A stretch of 64,000 nucleotides of DNA from Rhynchonema sp. JSB1_4 (lineage: Eukaryota; Nematoda; Chromadorea; Monhysterida; Xyalidae), in NCBI GenBank assembly GCA_030248065.1, contig JASAMV010007963.1, positions 1 to 64,000 of the forward strand, in the 5' to 3' direction. The notes under the pieces were generated by a model. That model was not told where the DNA came from and did no database searches. It worked only from the letters and a program-made list of their open reading frames with translations. A program made the position numbers and the translations under genes. Below, piece after piece: positions 49,401 to 58,400 of this stretch (positions are counted from its first letter, which is position 1; each line of letters begins with the position of its first letter).

Positions 49401-52400
49401 TTTGACGCCGAGAAGTACCAAAATTGCCCATTTTGCGCCTGAACATGTCAAAAATCACTTGCTGCTGTAGGAAAACCCTGCTTTAACCACTTTTTAGACA
49501 AATTTTTAGGATTTTTAGGGGATTTTTGGGGTCATTTTTTTTCAGAAACCCCACCCTCGGGTATGGGAATTTTTTTGATTTTTGGGGTATGTATGGGAAA
49601 TTTCCCGAAAACTGGGCTGGGTATGGAAAATTTCGATTTCTCAACGACACCACTGATATCGCTGCGATGAAAATGTTCTGCCATGTTCACAACAGGCAAA
49701 GAGCGAGTCTGTAAAGGCAAACTATACCAACACGAGTCCGATTTCGAAGGTGGTGTGTATTTAAAACGAATAGAAAATCATCATGCTTCCCTTCGTATTC
49801 TTCAACGTGTAACATTTCCCAAATCAGCAGCCAAGTCAGAATGTTTCACTATAATACCAGCTGCGAAATCGAGCTCATGTTGGTCTGGTTTGCCTACAAT
49901 TTCTGTTTTCGTTTGCCTGTATTAGTTCCACTATCACAAACAAATAAAAAATGAAAGAAAAGCAAAAAAATAAACCAACAGCGCATCTCCTTCCTTGACC
50001 ACACATGATGTCAGGACCAACTGCATGGTGCAATACTGAACGTGTTGATACAAGGGACGAAGTTTGAGTTTCACCTAAAACGAAAACGTGATCAAAAATT
50101 TACATTCGCGGCACCAAAAACATCCAGAACAATCACCCAGCGGAAAAACGTTTCATTGCGAACACATAGAATATCAACAAAACACGGGTGACAATAGCGA
50201 ATGGAATTGAAAAAAAAGAAACAAAAACAAAACACAAAAATAAACATTTTTAATTAAAATTCATTAAAATAAATTGAAATTTAAAAATTAAAATTCACCT
50301 CAGTCTGTGTGCCAGGCACCTCGTTGAGAAACAACTTCAGATTTAATGATACCGAAGCGAGCGGGCGATTGCGGCCCCGTTGCGCCACCTCTTCCACCAC
50401 AAACGTCCAGTTCTGAAAACTTTTTATAGTTGTTTTTAGATATTCGGGCTTGTAGTGATGCCGTCAAATCATGTCGTCACATTTTGTCGTAAAATCACAA
50501 GTATTATTTTCGCGCTCATTTGGGGATCAAATTGACCTTGACCACCGCAGCTGTGGTGAAGCTGCCCCCATTTACCGACCCTTCTCAGGGACATGATATT
50601 TGAGTTGCGCGACGTTGACTCTTTGGTTGTGGCCGATGAAATTCATAATGTTGGTTTGTCTTTTGTGAGACGCGAAACCACAATGTTTTTGGACTAAAAT
50701 AGGTATGGTGGCTGGGTCAGCATTCGGTGTCATTTATTTTCTTTTTCACTCCTGCATGCGCTGTCATTGTTGATTCCAGTGGGTGACCACCGGATCAAAA
50801 GTCCAAATTGGTGATCCGATCGGATCGATCCCGTTTCGATCATACTGGAGTGAACATAGTTATAATCCGGTATCCGGAACACGGAAAAAAGTTGCATGCA
50901 AAAGCACAAAGCATTTGCAGTTTTCGGGAAAAAATTTCTCGTCCTGGATTCCGGATCTTAGTTAAGCCGGATCTAAACTGATTTTGGTTTGATGATAAAG
51001 GCAAACTATGCCAACACGAGCCCGATTTCGGAGTTGGTGCACTAGCAAAACGCAAAGAAAGAGAAATCCTCATGCACCACATTGTATTCCACAACGTGTA
51101 ACGTTTCCCAAATCAGCAGCCACGTGTGAATGTTTCACTAATCTACCACCTCCGAAATCGGGCTCGTGTTGGCGTAGTTTGCCTATACTTCGAAAATTAT
51201 GCATGCCATAAACTTCGACCAGCCTAGATGTAGCTAAATGGCCACTTTTGGTCGAAAAAATAGACGCCAAAGTCCCAGGCATCAATCGTCGTAACTTGTC
51301 CAAACTTAAGTTTCCAAGCGGCAAGGAAACACATTTTGAATTTGATCTTGAGAAGCCAGTTTTTCGCCAACCTTATCTTCATACTCCCCGCTGCCTGTTG
51401 GTCGAATGTCGCGATACAACGTGGTCACCATATCAAGTGTCTGAAATTACAAGATAAAAGAATTAAGCTATCCATGGATCAAATATGAAAGATGACTCAT
51501 TACAACCAAATGCCGCGCATTTACGACGGATTGACATAAAAATTTACTTTTCCACATATTTTTCAAGGGCGTTCTTTATCGTTTTTTATTTTTATTTTCC
51601 CAAAAGAATGTAATGGAAAATCGATGACTTTTTCGGTTCGGGTCAACTTTGGGCTCGATGTTCGGATCGAAATTCTTGGCGCAAACCCCACTTTCGTGTA
51701 ACGTGCATTGTACCCCCAAACACCTTGATTTTTCGATCGGACTACCTCAAGTACTGGAAACGTGCTTGAAAAAAACAGTTTTTTTTTTCGAAAGAAACCG
51801 CTTTTATTTCAACGAAAAATATAAAAACGGTTACGCCGGTGTAAACCAGAACCGAAACCAAAATTCGCAACAGAACCGCCAACCTCGACACAATTGGCCC
51901 AGACAATCAATCCCTTCATCGGATCCGTTATGGTCGGCTCCCATCGGTATTCGCGCGTCACGTAGCGACGGCGCCGATGCACCCACGAGACCGAGATCTG
52001 CGCAAGAATAGAAATAATGGTGGTATCATAATATGGTTTATGAGCTGCTGCGCCACAAAAGCTGCTGGAAACACTAAAATCAACCGCAAAACCATGGCCG
52101 GCCCGTTTTTCTGCTTGATTAGCAGAGGTCGGCTCGCGATTTTGAGTTTTTGGTTCGGGCCGAGCAAAGCTTTGCCTAAAATTGACAAATTTAGGCCCAA
52201 AATAGGCACTTTTAGGCATGGACCGAGTGACTTTCAGGTCAACGCTGTCAAGAATCACCAAAATGCCATTTTTATCTAGAATTTTTTCAAAAAGGGGCAA
52301 AATTGGGTCAAATTTTCGACCTAAAAATTGACTTTTCCCCACATTTGGATCTTCCCGATTCCCCAAACACCCATTACGCCTGTTCACTTTCGAAAAAGTG

Positions 52401-52863
52401 GGGTACCGCCTTGCTTGTTCGCCCTAGTCCGGACCAAGGAACTACACTGGCCGTGGCCGGAGGTTTGCAACATTGCAAGTTTATGCCGGATCGCAAAAAA
52501 ACTGAGTTTTCTACCAGAAAATGCTCCAGGAAAACGCAGAAAATTACGACAAAAACGACCAAAAATAGAGCCAGGCCAGGCGGAGCTTTGGGCAACTTGG
52601 GTCGGGAGGTCGGGCCGGGCCGGCAAAAAAACCGGCTCGATTGCGACCTCTGGGCGGGGACGTGGACAGGCAGGATGGCGGCACTGGAAAAGTGGCGTCA
52701 TAAAATAGAGCGCGCGCCTTATTTTGTGTCCACAAAAATCCCAAACCTTTTTCGGTTGCCATTTCTCACTGCAATGTATCGCCAGCTCTTGAAAATCGGC
52801 GACGAACCGAAACTTGGTGGCCTTCTTGTTCGATCGTTGAATCTTGCGCCAAACAAGGCTCAT
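28474..52863 (-). CDS. EHBP1: EH domain-binding protein 1 with C2, CH and bMERB domains
   Basis: Twenty-eight exons (5' to 3'): 52747-52863, 51884-51997, 51372-51440, 50299-50412, 49980-50074, 48710-48789, 48367-48453, 46940-47182, 46367-46459, 46035-46113, 45675-45719, 45345-45446, 44766-44848, 44552-44673, 44204-44326, 43712-43930, 42959-43135, 42466-42607, 42069-42109, 41703-41874, 40892-40960, 32435-32565, 31979-32098, 31383-31541, 30358-30472, 29614-29796, 28661-28775, 28474-28564. Phases all agree; about 1,099 residues. An N-terminal C2 domain (MSLVWRKIQRSNKKATKFRF, residues 1-175) is followed by DDDMQSEASAI, a calponin-homology domain at 340-440 (LLGWCQKSV, SSWRNGMAFCALI, RYRPDLLDFN, AIPDKITVMTY), basic RARELL/RARQLI helices, and a bMERB coiled coil at about 925-1090. 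It ends in CVIS, a CaaX prenylation box. The protein links EHD recycling, Rab8/10 and actin. Exons 19-21 are weakly conserved and rest on phase. Intron 21 (8.3 kb) holds nested transposons. Confidence 0.94.
29000..29070 (+). tRNA. tRNA-like sequence, probably a pseudogene
   Basis: GCTTCGG, T, A, then D-arm GCTC AGTTGGTA GAGC, then CCGCC...GGCGG as anticodon stem, and T-arm CTGGG TTCGAGC CCCAG with TCGAAGA closing the acceptor stem with one mismatch. A and B boxes are intact. The anticodon loop is only six bases (CGGTTA) and lacks the U before the anticodon, and no variant with a seven-base loop pairs well. A decayed tRNA or SINE head is likelier than a working tRNA. Confidence 0.5.
29147..29334. 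mobile_element. GCCAACACGAGCCCG MITE, copy 1
   Basis: About 185 nt with ends GGCAAACTACGCCAACACGA and a complementary right end, inner AATCCTCATGCACCACG, and a centre with GAATGTTTCACTAA. It lies in EHBP1 intron 26. Five copies of this family are in the window. Confidence 0.75.
30563..30788. mobile_element. Palindromic MITE, GTGTAAAGG family, copy 2
   Basis: In EHBP1 intron 25. Ends GGTGGAATTTTCGAAAC and GTTTCGAAAATATCACC, the same internal words as 15788-16000, and the same central GTGAAACATTGCCTG. It is flanked by TATG on both sides. Confidence 0.75.
33101..33295. mobile_element. Small palindromic element inserted in the left arm
   Basis: Ends AGGTACAATTTTATAACAC and the exact complement, with inner TTTGGGCCACACTGTGAGAT pairing. 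The matching place in the right arm of the host element (about 40210) runs straight from GGTTCTAAA to GGCCGC (in complement), an empty site. It therefore inserted after the host element's arms were formed. Confidence 0.8.
33588..34315. mobile_element. hAT-type element with perfect 8-bp target duplication
   Basis: Ends CAGGGTTG and CAACCCTG are flanked on both sides by GTCCAGAG (33580-33587 and 34316-34323). Just inside each end are long A and T runs forming extended inverted repeats. The interior has no clear transposase. It sits between the arms of the 7.7 kb element. Confidence 0.85.
35698..36012. other. Ambiguous coding segment inside the inner element
   Basis: On the plus strand an ATG-started frame of 104 codons runs here. 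On the minus strand 35750-35990 reads as an exon after a strong acceptor (CCAATTTCTCATTCAG), with text such as EVIGQDHVNEAIAYLSDRGQ. A second minus-strand candidate exon at about 36317-36428 follows GGATTTATTCAG and includes TKTSPFLITNTTHDFRYQPL. Only one strand can be right; the splice signals favour minus. Their phase does not fit EHBP1. No family was recognised. Confidence 0.35.
36993..37221 (+). CDS. Possible terminal exon with a USP-like His box
   Basis: After the acceptor CATAGCTTTCAG a frame of 75 codons ends at 37219-37221. It contains PGGHYVAFVPCESGGWFELD, which resembles the histidine box of ubiquitin-specific proteases (GHYxAYV...WYxFDD). No cysteine box was found nearby. If real, this is cargo or a captured host fragment within the inner element; it might also be a chance frame. 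Confidence 0.35.
43266..43539. mobile_element. TA-flanked MITE, copy 3 (inverted)
   Basis: In EHBP1 intron 16, reverse orientation relative to copies 1 and 2. Ends TTGGTTGCACAATGACT and GTCATTGTGCGACCAA with TA on both sides. Confidence 0.85.
46687..46867. mobile_element. GCCAACACGAGCCCG MITE, copy 2
   Basis: In EHBP1 intron 8, inverted relative to copy 1. Contains GTGAAACATTCATACGTGG and ends CGGGTTGCCGTAGTTTGCCT. Confidence 0.7.
48891..49253. mobile_element. hAT-type MITE with 8-bp duplication CCACCGTA
   Basis: Ends CAGTGATGTAGTTGG and CCAACCACATCACTG are flanked by CCACCGTA at 48883-48890 and 49254-49261. The interior repeats GCTAGCTAGC and GGGGTCCGGCGC. It lies in EHBP1 intron 5. Confidence 0.9.
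49291..49655. mobile_element. hAT-type MITE with 8-bp duplication ATATCGCT
   Basis: Ends CAGTGGTGTTGTTG and CAACGACACCACTG are flanked by ATATCGCT at 49283-49290 and 49656-49663. It starts about 30 nt after the 48891 element ends. The interior repeats GGTATGGGAA. Confidence 0.9.
49715..49896. mobile_element. GCCAACACGAGCCCG MITE, copy 3
   Basis: In EHBP1 intron 5, close after the two hAT-type elements. It begins AAGGCAAACTATACCAACAC and contains GAATGTTTCACTATAATACC. More diverged than copy 4. Confidence 0.65.
50998..51184. mobile_element. GCCAACACGAGCCCG MITE, copy 4
   Basis: In EHBP1 intron 3. Ends AAGGCAAACTATGCCAACAC and GTGTTGGCGTAGTTTGCCT pair well, with GAATGTTTCACTAA in the right half. 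This is one of the best-preserved copies. Confidence 0.75.
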
Positions 52864-53003
52864 CTTTGATGGGTCGACCGATGACGAGAGACCAAGCGAA
52901 GTTGAGAGTTCCGCGGAATGTCGGTCAACAAGTGGAAAAAAATAGCTTGTGGTGGACGATAAAAGAATGGGATATCAAATTGACATTATTAGGTTGTTCT
53001 TTC

Positions 53004-53971
53004 GGCGCTCGTTTAGAACATTCTGCCCTAGCATTTTTTCTAAAATTTCACGGCAGAATATTCTACATTCTGCCGTAACTAGTATAGAATGTTCTGCCGA
53101 AAATAATGTTTGTTTATACACGTGATGGCCCCTTAGGTTGGGTGACAGTTCGATGCATTCGCACAACCCTGATTTTTTCGCTGGCATACTATTCTAAACT
53201 AGATCACAAGTTACGTTTAGAATATTCTGCCATCGGCATACTATTCTAAACTAGGACATAGGTTACGTTTAGAACATTCTGCCGAACCTCTTGACACGTT
53301 TAGAATATTCTGCCGTCGGCATACTGTTCTAAACTAGATTGAAACCTACATTTAGAATGTTCTGCCGAAACATATGATACGTTTAGATGGTTCTGCCGAA
53401 AATATGAACCCTTCACGACCCCAGAAATGACCAATGACCACATCTCTTCCTGGCTGGTGCCTAAGCCTAAGCCTAAACGCAAAGGAAGTCAGAGCCAAAC
53501 ACTTGATCGCTTCCCTTTCCTTTGCGTTTAGGCTTGGGCTTAGGCACCAGCCAGGAAGAGATGTGGATTGTCGTTTCTGGACCCGTGAAGGGTGCATAAT
53601 TTCGGCAGAATGATCTAAACGTACAATATGTTTCGGCAGAACATTTTAAATGTAAGTTTTAATTCTGGTTTAGAACAGCATGCCGACGGCAGAATGTTCT
53701 AAACGAATCAACGATTCGATAGAATGTTCTAAACGTAAGCTATGCCCTAGTTTAGAATAGTCTGCCGAGGGCAGAATATTCTAAATGTATGATAAAGCGG
53801 AGTTTTGTGTATTGAAGTGTCACAGAACCAAGCCCTCTGTATTACTATATGGACAAATTTTGTTTTTATTTTTTCGGCAGAATATTCTATACTAGTTTAC
53901 GGCAGAATATAGAATATTCTGCCGTAAAATTTTGGAAAAAATGCCACGGCAGAATATTCTAAACGAGCGCC
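53004..53971. mobile_element. Foldback element of repeated TTTAGAATRTTCTGCC units
   Basis: Ends GGCGCTCGTTTAGAAYATTC and complement are flanked by a perfect 8-bp duplication GTTCTTTC (52996-53003 and 53972-53979). Both halves contain many degenerate units with the core GAANNTTC next to CTGCCG. The centre is a 110-nt palindrome (about 53445-53565) with GCCTAAGCCTAAAC arms. No protein is encoded. Confidence 0.85.
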
Positions 53972-54504
53972 GTTCTTTCGGGCTTCGTTCGGCAACGGAT
54001 TGGCACCAAAAACGATTCGATTTCGGTTTATTGCTTGTTGTCAGCCAATTTATGCTTGTGCTAAATGTAAATTAGTATGGTTCTGTGTCAGTTGCCTGAA
54101 CAATCAACATTTCTCAAATGCCAAGCCAAAACAAATTCCAATTTCCGGAGGATTCGATCGAGTTTTTTTGGAAAACACGTTCTCTTTTAATTGTTGGTGG
54201 AGGAAAACTTGTGTGTGGGGAACGATAGTTTGATCACAGATCACCGATGGGTATGATCACCGATCTCTGCTGCTGCGGTAATTGATATGGCACCGTTGAA
54301 CAAAGTCAGCCACCGTGACCACTACAATGACGTTTTCCAGATCTCGGAAATGAGGTCCCTTTATATGTACATACCATCCGATCCAATTTGGGGCGCAGGG
54401 ACCTAACGACCGAAGCAACATTTTTGTTTCTGATTTGATTAAAAAATTAGTTTGGTGTCTGACTAAGAAACCCTTCACATTTGTCTGTCTTCAAATGGGA
54501 TGTA

Positions 54505-54798
54505 AAGGCAGTCTACGGGAGGTTGTCACTCAGCCCCCGAATACCGTAACCCACCGTAATTTTGATCTGCAAGGATCGTGTCGAGACCATTTTGTTTTTA
54601 TCTATGTTTTGCGTGTTAGCGCCAACACCAACCAACAATTCCAAGTTTTGGTGATCGGCGCGCACGATGACAATTTCCAGCTTGCTGCCGCTAATGCACG
54701 TGTCGATAAGCAGCGATCAGCATGGGTCTCGCAACGATCTCGATTGCGGTGGGTTACGGTATTTGGGGGCTGAGTGACAACCTCCCGTAGACTGCCTT
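54505..54798. mobile_element. TA-flanked MITE with AAGGCAGTCTACGGGAGG ends
   Basis: Inverted ends AAGGCAGTCTACGGGAGGTT and complement extend inward through CACTCAGCCCCC and ATACCGTAACCCACC. Flanking TA is at 54503-54504 and 54799-54800; the right TA is shared with the next element. Confidence 0.8.
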
Positions 54799-54800
54799 TA

Positions 54801-55159
54801 TAGTCCAGCCACGAACTCATGAGACGACTTATTTTGAAGTTGACTTGAACGGATCCAATAATGTTCCGGTTCCACGTATTTCGGAAATGAAAGAAAGAGA
54901 AACGCATGTATTTTTTAAAAACACGCTCTCCACCTCGGTGCGTAAATTCCCTTTTGACTCCCAAAACATTTGTGTGTTGAACGACGTTGCTGTTTGCGTA
55001 AGCACGCAACAAATTGAGGTCAGCCAGCTGGAACTTGTCATCATGTCTCTCGGCCCAATCTCTTTCTTCTGTTTGCGAAAAACCGTGCAACCGGCGCATT
55101 TTTGAATCTGGCCAAGCAAGCTATAAAAAGAGTCGTCTCATGAGCACGTGGCTGGACTA
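54801..55159. mobile_element. TA-flanked MITE, TAGTCCAGCCACG family, copy 1
   Basis: Ends TAGTCCAGCCACGAACTCAT and complement with TA on both sides. Inner words TTTGACTCCCAAAACATTTG and TCTCTTTCTT are shared, inverted, with 58206-58563. The interior encodes nothing clear. Confidence 0.8.
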
Positions 55160-55305
55160 TAACACAAATGGGACGCGTGCGTGGGACGGCAACAACAATC
55201 CCTTTTATGACACACCGTCAACACTTGACTGAACTTGAAACATCATCTTGACAAGGCTGTTAGAAGACGACGCATGTTTACAAATGCGCGTGCACGATCA
55301 ACATA

Positions 55306-55415
55306 TTGGTCGCACAATGACCGTATAAGAATTCATCAAATCAATCCTGATTTTCACGTCCAGTCACTCTTAACCACTGTGCTATTTGTGATTCTCACAA
55401 AACATTTTCAGCTGA
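55306..55415. mobile_element. Truncated TA-flanked MITE, copy 4
   Basis: Left end TTGGTCGCACAATGACC and the first 110 nt of the 16103-type element, stopping after CATTTTCAGCTGA. The right end is missing. Confidence 0.75.
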
Positions 55416-55468
55416 TTCAAGCTGGATAGAAAGAAAATAAACCATCACAAAAAGTTATAAATGTGACC

Positions 55469-58400
55469 CTAATCTTCATCCGATAACACCAGATCACAAA
55501 TTTCATCCCGAGTGCCCATCGATTGCAGCACACTTGATCCAGCGGCACTTTGCCAATTATCGATTGATTTCGACTTGACTATCTTTGTTGGCACTTTTGG
55601 CTCGAACTTGTCATCCTTCAAAGTTTCGGACGTTCGTTTTTGCTTCGTTTTGGTCTGGAACGTGTTCAAATTGCAGTGCGTTGAATATGATGTTTAAAAA
55701 AACTGTAGATATTTTGTTTCTAGTTCTTTTCCTGTTTTTGTTAAAGTGCAATAGCGATACGTGATTACTGTGCAGTAAGCTAATGGACTGATAAACAGCA
55801 GAGTAAAAACACTTTTGGTTTTGCGCACAGTGCAGTGTTGTTCCGTCTATTAAGAGCAAAAACTATGATCGCTATCAAACTTGGTGATCGAATCGGGCCG
55901 GCCCAGCCTTGGTCACGAGACTTTTATGAATCATGGACATTGGGAGATTTACTGGAGCCACTAGCTGCAACCAGCGTAAACGTTGCACCCCAACCTAAAC
56001 TAAACAAGCTGGACGATACTGGTGGCTCAAGTAAATCTCTTAAATCTATAACACAAAGTCACACGTCGATAGTTTTGTTGCAAAAGTCGACCCGCATCCG
56101 TGAGCCCAATCGATCTGTGGGGAAACCCGATCAAATGCGAAGAAGATCTGTCAGACATCTTCAGTCAAGAACGCGACCACGACTACCGAACGTTGGTAAC
56201 AAACCAACAAACAAAAGTCACATGTGACCAGCGTAGTTCCTGGGGGAGGGGGCCCCTCGGGTACGCCTGTTCCCCCTCCATGGCACGCCTGTCCCCCTGT
56301 TCCCCCAGGTGGGTACGTCTGTTCCCCCTCCGAAAAAGGGGGTACCGCCTGTTCCCCTCCGGACCAGGAACTACACAACACGTGGCAAACGCTAACCTGA
56401 TCCTATCCTAAGACATCGCTCTGCAAGCAATACCCTATGCTACACCGCCCTTATATCACCGGGATTACATAATTCGGTTACGTTGCCTTCCCTCCCCCTC
56501 CACCTTCACCAGACGATTGAAAAGAGCAGAGGTCATTCAATATAATAACGATAAATTGCACCCAGATATGTATAATTCGAAAACATCCCACCCCACCTTT
56601 CCGTCTGCACCCACAACGACTGCCGATGTTTCACCAGCTTTGCGCAACTGCAGCTCACGTCTGTACAATTTCAGCCACGAATTGTAATAAACGGTCAATG
56701 GGCCTGGCTGGGCAGCTAGATGACGCTCCGCTGATAGCTGCAATTTAAAATTATTGTAATTTCAAAAAATTTAAAGCAAATCCGTTGAAAACCATTCTCG
56801 AAAAGTTGTGTGCTGCAAACTTTCGCATAAACCTTGTTATCATGTGGGAGTTCAGTTTTTTTTTCATGTCATTTCCGTACAAACCTAACCACAAATAATG
56901 AATGACAACAAAAAAATTCTACCGTTTGCTGATAATCAGCCAAGTCCAGTTTCATGGTTCGTTGTTGTTGTTGCAACCAATCAACGTGTTCACTAATTTT
57001 GGACTGCAGTTCACGAAATTGCTGCTTGAAAACGATCACTTTGCAGTCGGTTTGGAAACGCTTCAGCTGGAAACAAATAGATGCAGAGTGTTGCAATTAT
57101 TTGCACAAATGTCAACACATTGTGGATGCCAAGTTCTCGCTAATGGATTAATTGAGGAAAGTCCGATCCGATTACTGCTTAGCAAGCCCATTTTTTGGCA
57201 AAAATATCATATTCAACTGCAGAGTATTTCAGATTTCACGGTTGTTTCTACAGAGAGATCATGGTGTTACGATGGGTGCTGGCTTTGTATCCGTTCCGAA
57301 AACCGAGCGCAGTAGCATCCAGTGAGTAAAAACAACCGAAATAAAACCACCCTCTGATAGGCCAACAATAATGTAACAGCAGTGAGTTTTGCCCGTTTCG
57401 GCCTGTTTTCACAGACGGGCGAGGTGCCAGGCCTCGTCGGTGCGAACACCTCTAGCCAATTGACCTCAAAGAAGGACCTCGAGCAGATCTTATTGCTCGA
57501 GTAAAACAACAAAGCTCGCGAATCTACCACAAACCCCCAAAAAATCATTATTCGACCCAACCAATGCCCAATCAACGCACCCTGGCCAACAGAAGTTGCA
57601 CCCAATCGCCAAATGCCAGTGTATTCGCATGTGGTGCCGTCACTCTCAACAACAGCTCATACACCGACTCCATCACGGCCGTTTTGTATGAAACATCAGC
57701 CACCCTGGTCTTGTTCACTTTCAGCAGTGTCGATAGGTCAAACTGATCATTGATACTTTTGATCTTCGGTGCACGTTTGTTGATAAAGTCCGTGTTGCTC
57801 AAGATCTGGAAAGATATTTTCAAGTGGTTTCTTTGTTATTTCGAAGACAACGGTCTCCGACCACACACCAATCCAGGCAGGTGCCTGGGTACTTAAAAAT
57901 ATAGGAAGAAACATTTTCGGATTTTCAATTTTCAGTACAGCACAATTTCAGCTATAGGCAAACTACGCCAACACGAGCCCGATTTCGGAGGTGGTGAAGT
58001 TGCAAAACGCAAAGAAAGAGAAAATCATCATGCTCCACGTTCTATTCCACAACGTGTAACGTTTCCCAAATCAGCAGCCACGTCTGAATGTTTCACCATT
58101 TTGCCAGCCCCGAAATCGGGCTCGTGTTGGCGTAGTTTTACTTTATTCAGTCCAACCCAGCAAGTGAAAAATGTTTCTTATCCAACACAAAACAAAGCCT
58201 TTGTATAGTCCAACCACCAGCTCATGAGACGAGTTTTTTCAAAGCTTGCTTGGCCAGACTCAAAAATGCACCGGTTACACGGGTTTTCGCAAACAAAAGA
58301 AAGAGATCGGGCTGAGAGAGATGATGACAACTTCCAGCTGGCTGACCTCAATTTGCTGCGTGCTTACGCGAACAGCAACGTTGTTCAACAGACAAATGTT

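Larger units (their letters stand above)
52864..55468. other. Intergenic region between EHBP1 start and NOC2L end
   Basis: A 2.6 kb spacer holding the EHBP1 promoter side and NOC2L 3' side. It is largely transposon: a foldback element (53004-53971), two abutting TA-flanked MITEs (54505-55159) and a truncated mariner-type MITE (55306-55415). The stretch 53980-54500 has weak open frames but nothing recognisable. Confidence 0.6.

Noticed and set aside
56100..56411. 103-codon frame with [15 protein letters not shown]
   Set aside because: It covers the GTACGYCTGTTCCCCC repeats of a small hAT-like element.
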